From NCBI GenBank assembly GCA_964515405.1, contig CAZERD010000044.1:1-13534 (forward strand): a DNA stretch of 13,534 nucleotides, given 5' to 3'. The notes under the pieces were generated by a model. The model did no database searches and was not told where the DNA came from. It was given only the letters and a program-made list of their open reading frames with translations. Shown piece after piece: positions 1 to 6,345 of this stretch (position 1 is its first letter; each line of letters starts with the position of its first letter). The position numbers were made by a program, and so were the translations under genes. This DNA is from CAZERD01 sp964515405. Lineage in GTDB: Bacteria > Campylobacterota_A > Desulfurellia > Desulfurellales > CAZERD01.

Positions 1-208
1 CAGCCAGGGTCTTGTTGTGCGAGATAACGAGTACTGGTTTGTTCAGGTTGGCTATGATGTTTGCCATGGTGAATGTTTTGCCTGATCCTGTTACACCGAG
101 CAGGGTCTGATACTTAACGCCGTTCCTGAAATTCTTTGTAAGTTCTTTTATAACCCTTGGTTGATCGCCTGATGGTTTATATTGGCTTTTTAGCTTGAAT
201 ATGCCCAT
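1..208 (-). CDS. uvrB: UvrB, excinuclease ABC subunit B (N-terminal part; runs off the left edge)
   Basis: DNA-damage recognition and helicase-like subunit of the UvrABC nucleotide excision repair complex. Only the first 69 codons are in the window. They begin MGIFKLKSQYKPSGDQP, the characteristic UvrB N-terminus, followed by YQTLLGVTGSGKTFT, which contains the Walker A motif, and by LVISHNKTLA, all in the usual UvrB order. The ATG lies 3 bp after the def stop codon with no strong Shine-Dalgarno sequence, so translation is probably coupled to def. It is the last visible gene of the long minus-strand operon. Identity is secure from these motifs; the helicase and UvrC-binding regions lie outside the window. 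Confidence 0.95.
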   Translation of the reverse strand, partial: MGIFKLKSQYKPSGDQPRVIKELTKNFRNGVKYQTLLGVTGSGKTFTMANIIANLNKPVLVISHNKTLA

Positions 209-211
209 TTC

Positions 212-715
212 TTAGGTGTGTTTTCTTTTGAAGAGATCCCTTGTTTTGGATATGATTCTATCAATGAATAGGATACCGTCAAGATGATCTATCTCGTGCT
301 GTATTACCACAGCTTCAAACCCTTCTGTTGATAACAAGTGTTCTTTACCTTCAAGGTCTATGTATGTTACCTCTATTTTTTTGGCTCTATTCACATTCCC
401 CGTATAGTCAGGCACGCTCAGGCATCCTTCCCTTGTGATCATGATACTTGTCCAGTTTGTTATCTCTGGGTTTATCATTATCAATTTGCCGTGGTTTATC
501 TTTTGCCCCTTTTTGTTTTTTGAGGCATCAACGGCTATTATTCTCAAGTTGTAGCCTATCTGAGGTGCTGCTATACCTACGGTGTGGTGGTAGTAATCCA
601 TGGTATCAAGCAGATCCATTGCAACCTGGAGGACTTTTTCGTCTATATCCCTTATGGCTTCGGAAATTTCTTTAAGTCTTCTGTCGGGGTATATTACTAT
701 ATCTCTTCTGGGCAT
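212..715 (-). CDS. def: Peptide deformylase
   Basis: Cytoplasmic metalloenzyme that removes the N-formyl group from the initiator methionine of new proteins. The 167-residue length is normal for the family. All three family motifs are present: GIAAPQIG at residues 47-54, EGCLS at 96-100 with metal-ligand Cys98, and QHEIDHL at 139-145 with ligands His140 and His144 and catalytic Glu141. The ATG is 1 bp past the stop of the upstream ACT-domain gene and has no good ribosome binding site, which suggests translational coupling. In many bacteria def pairs with fmt; here it sits between an ACT-domain gene and uvrB at the end of the liv operon. No key residue is missing. Confidence 0.97.
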   Translation of the reverse strand: MPRRDIVIYPDRRLKEISEAIRDIDEKVLQVAMDLLDTMDYYHHTVGIAAPQIGYNLRIIAVDASKNKKGQKINHGKLIMINPEITNWTSIMITREGCLSVPDYTGNVNRAKKIEVTYIDLEGKEHLLSTEGFEAVVIQHEIDHLDGILFIDRIISKTRDLFKRKHT

Positions 716-716
716 T

Positions 717-1460
717 CTAAAGCTCGTAAGTTTCTACTTTTCTTATTGAGTAGTCAACGTTTATTTCTTCCGCTCTTTTGTTAAGTATTGATCTGAGTTC
801 GGTTTCAGTGGTGTTCTCTGCTGATATTTCCATTACCATCACATATGTGGGTTTAGGAGACTTAGTGAGTTTTGTCTTCAGGTCCACAATATTTATGTTG
901 TTCTCTGCAAGGGCAGAGGAAATTGAATATACAATTCCTGGTTTGTCTGCTCCATATACTGAGATTATAAATCTGTTGTTTTCATTGTTAAGTATTGATC
1001 TGAGTTCGGTTTCAGTGGTGTTCTCTGCTGATATTTCCATTACCATCACATATGTGGGTTTAGGAGACTTAGTGAGTTTTGTCTTCAGGTCCACAATATT
1101 TATGTTGTTCTCTGCAAGGGCAGAGGAAATTGAATATACAATTCCTGGTTTGTCTGCTCCATATACTGAGATTATAAATCTGTTGTTTTCATTGTTTTTG
1201 TATTCCAGTTTTGTTCCTATGAATCTGACGGATACGCTCAGCCCCATGTCTTTGCGGGAGTCTGCAAAGGCTTTTTTTAGCTCTATGGTACCGAATTTCT
1301 TTTCTGATTTTGCTATCATAATCATGGAAAACTGATCTGCAAGCAGAGTAGAGGAGGAGTCTTCTATATTGAAGTTGAGTTTGTATAGTACTTTTGTTAC
1401 GGAAGCCACAATACCTGGCTTGTCTTTGCCTATAACTGTTACGGCGTAGTAATATCCCAT
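717..1460 (-). CDS. GcvR-like ACT-domain protein with an internally duplicated second ACT domain
   Basis: Predicted cytoplasmic amino-acid-sensing protein of the two-ACT-domain (GcvR-like) kind; ligand and target are unknown. I start it at the ATG ending at 1460 (MGYYYAVTVIGKDKPGIV), which has GGGAG 7 nt upstream, rather than at a longer frame that would run into livF. The first ACT domain is about residues 4-88 (GKDKPGIV loop at 11-18). The second begins at about residue 93 (GADKPGIV). Residues 90-158 are then repeated exactly as 159-227, because 207 bp of DNA are duplicated in frame. Without the repeat the protein would be 178 aa, close to the roughly 190 aa of E. coli GcvR; as written it is 247 aa. 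The middle copy runs straight into the third, so it lacks the terminal beta strand that residues 228-247 supply to the last copy. It lies 40 bp after livF and 1 bp before def, so it is very probably co-transcribed with them. Whether the duplicated protein works is unknown. Confidence 0.85.
   Translation of the reverse strand: MGYYYAVTVIGKDKPGIVASVTKVLYKLNFNIEDSSSTLLADQFSMIMIAKSEKKFGTIELKKAFADSRKDMGLSVSVRFIGTKLEYKNNENNRFIISVYGADKPGIVYSISSALAENNINIVDLKTKLTKSPKPTYVMVMEISAENTTETELRSILNNENNRFIISVYGADKPGIVYSISSALAENNINIVDLKTKLTKSPKPTYVMVMEISAENTTETELRSILNKRAEEINVDYSIRKVETYEL
778..984. repeat. Perfect tandem direct repeat, copy A (207-bp unit)
   Basis: This 207-bp block is followed immediately by an identical copy. 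Identity continues 5 bp past the unit (TTGTT at 778-782, 985-989 and 1192-1196), giving 212 bp of perfect match at a 207-bp offset. The unit is 69 codons and keeps the reading frame. It codes for the distal copy of the second ACT domain (residues 159-227 of the protein). Confidence 0.97.
985..1191. repeat. Perfect tandem direct repeat, copy B (207-bp unit)
   Basis: Second, base-for-base identical copy of the block at 778-984, coding for residues 90-158 of the ACT-domain protein. No synonymous differences are seen, so the duplication is either very recent, kept identical by recombination, or an assembly artefact. Confidence 0.97.
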
Positions 1461-1500
1461 GACAAACTCCCATCTTAAAAGTAAAGGGAAAGGCAGCCCC

Positions 1501-2226
1501 TTAGGATGCTTTTTTCTTGCCGAGGTAGGCCTCTTGTATTTTTGGTGATTCAAGGAGCTCCTTAGATGAACCTTCCATAACAAGCTTTCCTACCTCTAAG
1601 ACATAAGCGTAGTCTGCGAACTTCAAAGCTGCCTTTGCGTTTTGCTCGACGAGTAACACTGTAACCCCACTGTTGGATATATCCTCCAGCGTTTGGAATA
1701 TCATTTTAACAAGTACTGGAGCGAGTCCAAGGCTTGGTTCGTCAAGGAGCAGTAGTTCTGGTTCGCTCATTAGGGCGCGGGCTATGGCTAACATCTGTTG
1801 CTCTCCGCCGGATAAGGTTCCAGCAAGTTGTTTCTTTCTTTCTTTTAGTCGGGGGAAGAGTTCATATACCCAGTCAACGACCTTTTTGTTTGGTTTGTTC
1901 TTTGTGTAGGCTCCTAGCATTATGTTCTCTTCCACTGTGAGGATACCAAATACCCTTCTCCCTTCTGGTGATTGGCTGATTCCTAAGGATACTATTCTGT
2001 GTGCTGGGATTTTGGTCAACTCGTGCTTACCTTTGTAGAGTATGCTTCCAGATTTGGCCCTGATAAGGCCACTGATGGTTCTTAGGGTGGTAGTTTTACC
2101 CGCACCATTTGCCCCCAGTAGCGTTACAACTTGCCCCTTGTGAACCTCAAAGGATATACCCTTTATTGCTTCTATTTCGCCATATGCAACGTGTAGGTCC
2201 TTGACACTTAAGAGTGTTTCACTCAT
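1501..2226 (-). CDS. livF: LivF, branched-chain amino acid ABC transporter ATP-binding subunit
   Basis: One of two cytoplasmic ATPases that power high-affinity uptake of leucine, isoleucine and valine. Counting from the ATG at 2226 (241 aa), the Walker A motif GANGAGKT is at residues 38-45, the ABC signature LSGGEQQ at 138-144 and Walker B LLLLDEP at 158-164, followed by the LivF-typical SLGLAP. The QSPEGRRVFGILTVEENI stretch is also typical of LivF. A GTG at 2235 is an alternative start. I prefer the ATG because AGGA and GAGG lie just upstream and because it overlaps the livG stop by 8 bp (ATGAGTGA), as expected for coupled subunits. Confidence 0.95.
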   Translation of the reverse strand: MSETLLSVKDLHVAYGEIEAIKGISFEVHKGQVVTLLGANGAGKTTTLRTISGLIRAKSGSILYKGKHELTKIPAHRIVSLGISQSPEGRRVFGILTVEENIMLGAYTKNKPNKKVVDWVYELFPRLKERKKQLAGTLSGGEQQMLAIARALMSEPELLLLDEPSLGLAPVLVKMIFQTLEDISNSGVTVLLVEQNAKAALKFADYAYVLEVGKLVMEGSSKELLESPKIQEAYLGKKKAS

Positions 2227-2989
2227 TGTCCTCACTTCCTAAGTATGCTTCTATAACAACAGGGTTATTCTGTATTTCATGTGGCAGTCCCTCTGCTATC
2301 TTCTTGCCAAAATTTAGAACGCAAATGTAGTCTACTATGTTCATAACAAGATCCATGTTGTGTTCTATGAGCAAAACTGTTATGCCGTTGTCTCTTATGG
2401 TTTTAATGGACTCGGATAATAATTCTCTTTCCTTGTCATTTAGGCCTGCAGCAGGTTCGTCTAAAATGATAAGTTCTGCTTCTGTGGCTAGAGCTCTTGC
2501 CATTTCTACCTTTCTCTGTATGCCGTACGGAAGGCTTGTTGCATCAGCGGTAGCATACTTTGTCAAGTCGAAGAAATCCATTATCTCTTTGACCTTCATC
2601 CAGTTCTTTTTTTCATCCTTCCAGTAAAAAGGAGTGTGTAACAAGCTGTGTATCCAATTCTGTTTACTTCTTATGTGTCTCCCTGACATTATATTTTCTG
2701 CTACACTCATTTCCTTGAATAGCCTTATTGTCTGAAACGTTCTTGCTATTCCTTTTTTGACTATGGCATGCGGAGATAATCCTTTTATGTTTTCACCTTT
2801 AAATATTACTTCACCTTCTTCTGGTTTGTGAATCCCGGTGATGCAGTTGAAGAGGGTTGTTTTGCCAGCACCGTTTGGTCCGATTATGCCGTATATTTGC
2901 CCTTTTTCAACGGTTATGGATACGTGATCCACTGCTACTAGCCCACCGAATATCTTTGTTACATCTCGTAATTCAAGAAGAGCGCTCAT
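2219..2989 (-). CDS. livG: LivG, branched-chain amino acid ABC transporter ATP-binding subunit
   Basis: Second cytoplasmic ATPase of the Liv importer, pairing with LivF beneath the LivH/LivM membrane pair. The 256-residue protein has Walker A GPNGAGKT at 37-44, the LivG-type signature LPYGIQRK at 153-160, Walker B LIILDEP at 173-179, the AGLN that follows it in this subfamily, and the H-loop His at 210. The IARTFQTIRLFKEMSVAENI segment at 81-100 is a hallmark of LivG. Its ATG overlaps the livM stop by 4 bp (ATGA). The only Shine-Dalgarno-like sequence is a distant GGAG, so translation probably depends on livM. Confidence 0.95.
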   Translation of the reverse strand: MSALLELRDVTKIFGGLVAVDHVSITVEKGQIYGIIGPNGAGKTTLFNCITGIHKPEEGEVIFKGENIKGLSPHAIVKKGIARTFQTIRLFKEMSVAENIMSGRHIRSKQNWIHSLLHTPFYWKDEKKNWMKVKEIMDFFDLTKYATADATSLPYGIQRKVEMARALATEAELIILDEPAAGLNDKERELLSESIKTIRDNGITVLLIEHNMDLVMNIVDYICVLNFGKKIAEGLPHEIQNNPVVIEAYLGSEDNE

Positions 2990-3933
2990 GTTTTTGCTTT
3001 CTCCGTGATGTATTTCGGTATATTACCGAACTTTACTGGCCATATCCCGTTGGGCTTCAAGATCATTATCAGTATCATGGCTACTCCGAATATGAGGAAG
3101 CGGGCAGTAGCGAAGACTCTAAATATTTCGGGTAAGACGAACATAAAGAACGTCCCGAGGAGAACTCCACCTATAGAACCGGCGCCGCCTACCAATACGA
3201 TGGTAAAAAACAGCACAGATTGGGTGAAGTTGAAGGCCGTGGGGCTTGCTGTGGAATATTGGACTGCAAATAATGTGCCGGCACCGCCAGCTATGGCTGC
3301 TGAGAGACCAAAGGCAAATATTCTGTAAAGGCGTGTGTCTATACCCACACTTTCTGCTGCAAGGTTATCCTTGTTTAGATAAAATAGAGCTCTTCCCGCT
3401 TTGCTTGTATCCAGGTTGTGCATAATTATTAGCGTTAGGATTAGGAAGAATAGGGATAGGTAGTATATTGATGATTGGGTGGAGAACTGGAATCCGAATA
3501 TAGATGGGACTCCTACGCCAAATATTCCGTTTGGGCCACCGGTTATGCCAAACGCGTTGTTATCAAGGAATTGAATGAGTACTATGTTGAATCCCAGTGT
3601 ACCAACGAGAAGATAGTCACCTCTTAGATGAACTATGGGTGCCGCTATTAGGATTCCGAGTATTGTTGGTACTATCATGGCGAAAGGGATTGTCCAGAAT
3701 ATGGGTATGTGGAGCATTGTGTTGAGGATGGCTGTTGTGTATGCTCCCATTCCGAAAAACATAGCGTGACCCATATCAAACATACCACCTCTTCCCAGAA
3801 CTATATCCTGGCTCAGTGAAACTATGGAGTAAATGAAAAATGTGGCTCCTATGGCTATCCAACTGGAGTTGGTGAACAATGGGAATACAATAGCCAGTCC
3901 GATTAGAATCGGATAAACGATTTTTTTTGACAT
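2986..3933 (-). CDS. livM: LivM, branched-chain amino acid ABC transporter permease
   Basis: Inner-membrane permease of the Liv system, 315 aa, with many hydrophobic segments. Family features include GRGGMFDMGHAMFFGMGAYTTA at about residues 47-68 (the equivalent of the usual LSLGHAAFFGIGAY), the cytoplasmic loop NKDNLAAESVGIDTRLYRIFAFGLSAAIAGGAG that contacts the ATPase, and GGAGSIGGVLLG near the C-terminus. The ATG shares one base with the livH stop (TAATG) and is preceded by GGAGAAGG. It is expected to form a heterodimer with LivH. Confidence 0.95.
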   Translation of the reverse strand: MSKKIVYPILIGLAIVFPLFTNSSWIAIGATFFIYSIVSLSQDIVLGRGGMFDMGHAMFFGMGAYTTAILNTMLHIPIFWTIPFAMIVPTILGILIAAPIVHLRGDYLLVGTLGFNIVLIQFLDNNAFGITGGPNGIFGVGVPSIFGFQFSTQSSIYYLSLFFLILTLIIMHNLDTSKAGRALFYLNKDNLAAESVGIDTRLYRIFAFGLSAAIAGGAGTLFAVQYSTASPTAFNFTQSVLFFTIVLVGGAGSIGGVLLGTFFMFVLPEIFRVFATARFLIFGVAMILIMILKPNGIWPVKFGNIPKYITEKAKT

Positions 3934-4835
3934 TACACCTTCTCCGCTACCCTTTCTCCAAGTATTCCTGTTGGTCTAAAGATGAGGATTACTATGAGCA
4001 GAACGTACGTGAATGCCTGTGACCAGGCGGTTGAGATGTATCCCGATATGAGAGCATTAAATACACCAAGAAGCACACCACCTATCATTGCCCCTGGGAT
4101 ATTTCCGATACCGCCTATGATGGCTGCAACAAATGCTACGAGTCCATAGGTCCAGCCCATGTTGAAGAAGACCTCTCTGTAGTATATTCCGATGAATAGA
4201 CCTCCTATGGCGCCTAAGGCTGCACCTATCATGAATACGCTTACGATAATTTTGTTGACGTCTATTCCCATCAGTCGTGCTGCGTCCTGGTCGATTGCTG
4301 ATGCTCTTATGGCGGCTCCGAGTTTGGTTTTTTCTATGAAGAGGTACAAAGCAAACATGAATCCAAAGGATATTATCAATATTACACCTTGGACGAAGCT
4401 TATATATACGCCGCCTATGTTCCACACTGTGCTTGGGAATATGCTGGAAGGAACAACCTTAATATTGGGGCCCCATATTAGCATCATACCGTTTTCAAGC
4501 ACCATGCTCGCACCGAGTGCTGAAACCACGGCACTGAGTCTGGGAGCACGTCTCAGTGGTCTATATGCTACTCTTTCAAGCACCACTGCGGCTATCATCA
4601 TGGCCACCATGGTGAGAATAAACATAAGGATGACAGTAAAAGCGCTTGGGGAGTGAGCCCCCCCAAGCATGCTTAGGAATACCAGCCCGATATAGACTGA
4701 TAAAGCTACGAGGTCCCCATGAGCGAAGTTTATTAACTTTAACACCCCGTAGACCATCGTGTAGCCCAACGCCACAAGGGCATACAGACCACCGATAGTC
4801 AAACCGTTGACCACTTGCTGTATAAAGATTTGCAT
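3933..4835 (-). CDS. livH: LivH, branched-chain amino acid ABC transporter permease
   Basis: Partner inner-membrane permease of LivM, 300 aa. The N-terminus (QQVVNGLTIGGLYALVALGYTMVYGVLKLINFAHGD) is diagnostic for LivH. The ATPase-contact loop reads RASAIDQDAARLMGIDVNKII, and IGGIGNIPGAMIGG plus the C-terminal RPTGILGERVAEKV match the family. The ATG begins 1 bp after the stop of the binding-protein gene, and an AGGGA-type ribosome binding site lies within that gene's last codons. Length and hydrophobic pattern are normal. Confidence 0.95.
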   Translation of the reverse strand: MQIFIQQVVNGLTIGGLYALVALGYTMVYGVLKLINFAHGDLVALSVYIGLVFLSMLGGAHSPSAFTVILMFILTMVAMMIAAVVLERVAYRPLRRAPRLSAVVSALGASMVLENGMMLIWGPNIKVVPSSIFPSTVWNIGGVYISFVQGVILIISFGFMFALYLFIEKTKLGAAIRASAIDQDAARLMGIDVNKIIVSVFMIGAALGAIGGLFIGIYYREVFFNMGWTYGLVAFVAAIIGGIGNIPGAMIGGVLLGVFNALISGYISTAWSQAFTYVLLIVILIFRPTGILGERVAEKV

Positions 4836-4836
4836 T

Positions 4837-5970
4837 TTACTTTTCCCTATAAACCAGCACTAATTTACCCTCTTTGTTTCTCCTGAAAGCCATGAACAGG
4901 TTGCTAAGCCTCTCGCCCTTGCTGTTGAACGTGATCGGCCCCGTGATGCCCGGGAAATCTTTCAGATGATGAAGGAAATCTGCTACCTTCTTTGTATTGA
5001 ATGTCTTTGTTTTCTCTATTCCATACACAATAGCTCTGAAACCATCGGCATTTGTGAGTGTCCAGATGCTCGGAGGTAGCATGTGGTATTTTGCCTTGTA
5101 GGCTTTTAGGAATTTCTTTGCCTCGGGATATGGGAGTTGCTGAGGTGTAGGTACATAGATTGCGTATGTACCCGCGGCAGCTTTACCGGCTAACTTGTTG
5201 AAGTCTGGGTTAACCGTTGAATCGCCTCCTACGAAGTCAGCTTTCATCCCTAGTTGGACCTCTTGTGCTCTCATAAGACCTGCATCCGTGTAGTAACCTG
5301 TAAATACTATCACATCTGCATGGAGTGATTTAACTTTGGTAAGTATGGGTGTAAAGTTTTGGGAACCGGAGCGTATCTTACCCCTGAAGATGATATTTCC
5401 ACCGAGCTTTTTGATGTATTGTGCGTACTGGTTAGCAAGGCCGGTGGAATACACGGAATAGTCCGAAATCAAGGCTATTCTCTTGTACTTTTTAACCTTA
5501 ACTAAGAATTTTGCTGCAAACTTCGCCTCTGCTGAGTTGGGGAATGAATTTCTGAAGAATGTCCAGTAACCGGGTTTTGTCAGAGCATTGGAGGTTCCGT
5601 CGCTTGTTTGAAGTATGCCTGCCCTGTAATATATGGGCTCTGCTACCTGTGTACAGGTTGATGTGTATGAACCAATAACCGCTATCACTCCTGCGTTCAC
5701 AAGGTTCCTCGCGCAGATGGCAGCTTGCTGGGCTGTGCCCTGATCGTCGCACACTATGACTTTGATTTTCTTACCCAACAGACCACCCTTAGCGTTTTGT
5801 TCTTCGGCTAGGAGTTTAACTGCGTTGGCTATTCCCTGTCCTTCATTTGCGAATTGTCCTGTTATTGGGGCTTGGACACCAAATTTCACGATACCACCTG
5901 CAAATACGGTTGAGGCGATAAACAGAATGCTTGCCAACGCTGCTACGAACGATAAAAATCTTCTACCCAT
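4837..5970 (-). CDS. livJ: Periplasmic branched-chain amino acid binding protein (LivJ/LivK family)
   Basis: Solute-binding protein that delivers leucine, isoleucine, valine or a related amino acid to LivHMGF. The 377-residue precursor has a clear type I signal peptide: positive N-terminus (MGRR), hydrophobic core and likely cleavage after Ala24 (VFA/GG). There is no lipobox cysteine, so the protein should be soluble in the periplasm. The mature part starts VKFGVQAPITGQFANEGQGIANAVKL, and ligand-binding regions GSYTSTCTQ (100-108) and QTSDGTSNALT (121-131) match the family. Cysteines at 74, 86 and 106 might allow a disulfide like that of E. coli LivJ, though spacing differs. It is first in the operon, with an excellent GGGAGGTG ribosome binding site. 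True substrate range cannot be read from sequence; it could bind other amino acids or amides. Confidence 0.92.
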   Translation of the reverse strand: MGRRFLSFVAALASILFIASTVFAGGIVKFGVQAPITGQFANEGQGIANAVKLLAEEQNAKGGLLGKKIKVIVCDDQGTAQQAAICARNLVNAGVIAVIGSYTSTCTQVAEPIYYRAGILQTSDGTSNALTKPGYWTFFRNSFPNSAEAKFAAKFLVKVKKYKRIALISDYSVYSTGLANQYAQYIKKLGGNIIFRGKIRSGSQNFTPILTKVKSLHADVIVFTGYYTDAGLMRAQEVQLGMKADFVGGDSTVNPDFNKLAGKAAAGTYAIYVPTPQQLPYPEAKKFLKAYKAKYHMLPPSIWTLTNADGFRAIVYGIEKTKTFNTKKVADFLHHLKDFPGITGPITFNSKGERLSNLFMAFRRNKEGKLVLVYREK

Positions 5971-6004
5971 GAAACACCTCCCTTCTTCAAGATTGCTAAA
6001 TTTT

Positions 6005-6032
6005 AATTTACCACATTTTATCCTTAAGTCAA
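6005..6032 (-). promoter_or_regulatory. Predicted sigma70 promoter for the liv operon
   Basis: On the minus strand, a -35 box TTGACT (6027-6032) and a -10 box TAAATT (6005-6010) are separated by 16 bp. They lie 35 bp upstream of the livJ start, and no other good candidate is seen nearby. The same -35 and spacing recur at 13161-13188, which supports the call. Confidence 0.6.
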
Positions 6033-6080
6033 CATTATTTTTTCATTATATTGAAATCTTTATTGTTAACCCTTAGTTAG

Positions 6081-6167
6081 TTGTGTACAGTTTAGTTTCA
6101 CAAATCGCTGTAAAAAAGAGTGATGTTAGCGTGTATAATTTTTGTATTTGATTTTCATATATGAAAA
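6081..6167. promoter_or_regulatory. Possible operator elements between livJ and tRNA-Ala
   Basis: This AT-rich divergent region contains a perfect 16-bp palindrome TTTTCATATATGAAAA at 6152-6167, an interrupted inverted repeat TTGTG (6081-6085)/CACAA (6099-6103), and an isolated TATAAT at 6134-6139 with no convincing -35 box. They are placed where a regulator could act on either transcription unit. No known regulator site is recognised with confidence, and the 290-bp gap holds no gene. Confidence 0.3.
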
Positions 6168-6218
6168 AATTTTATCGGATGCCGCTAGGTTATAGTTGTT
6201 TGTTGAATATATTTTGGC

Positions 6219-6247
6219 TTGAAAGAGTCTCTGTTTTTCAATATACT
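6219..6247 (+). promoter_or_regulatory. Predicted sigma70 promoter for tRNA-Ala, ilvA and hemW
   Basis: TTGAAA (6219-6224), a 17-bp spacer and TATACT (6242-6247) form a near-consensus promoter. Transcription would start near 6254, a few bases before the tRNA at 6261. It is the only strong plus-strand promoter seen upstream of ilvA. Confidence 0.75.
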
Positions 6248-6260
6248 TCCTCGTGCATTT

Positions 6261-6333
6261 GGGCGGTTAGCTCAGATGGGAGAGCGCTACCTTCGCACGG
6301 TAGAGGTCGGGGGTTCGACTCCCCTACCGTCCA
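6261..6333 (+). tRNA. tRNA-Ala (anticodon CGC)
   Basis: The 73-nt sequence folds into a complete cloverleaf: 7-bp acceptor stem with the G3-U70 pair that identifies alanine tRNAs, 4-bp D stem, anticodon stem CTACC/GGTAG with loop TTCGCAC (anticodon CGC, reading GCG), 5-bp variable region and a TTCGACT T-loop. The discriminator is A73. The 3' CCA is not encoded: TTG follows. Maturation therefore needs 3' trimming and CCA addition. The ilvA start codon lies 12 nt downstream. Confidence 0.98.
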
Positions 6334-6345
6334 TTGGGGGTTTCT

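Noticed and set aside
778..1335. Plus-strand open frame of 185 codons across the tandem repeat
   Set aside because: It is the antisense of the ACT-domain gene; its own repetitive protein is only a reflection of the DNA duplication, and it resembles no family.
1461..1583. Longer N-terminus for the ACT-domain protein reaching into livF
   Set aside because: The extra 41 residues do not look like an ACT domain, overlap livF by about 80 bp, and the internal ATG at 1460 has a good GGGAG ribosome binding site.
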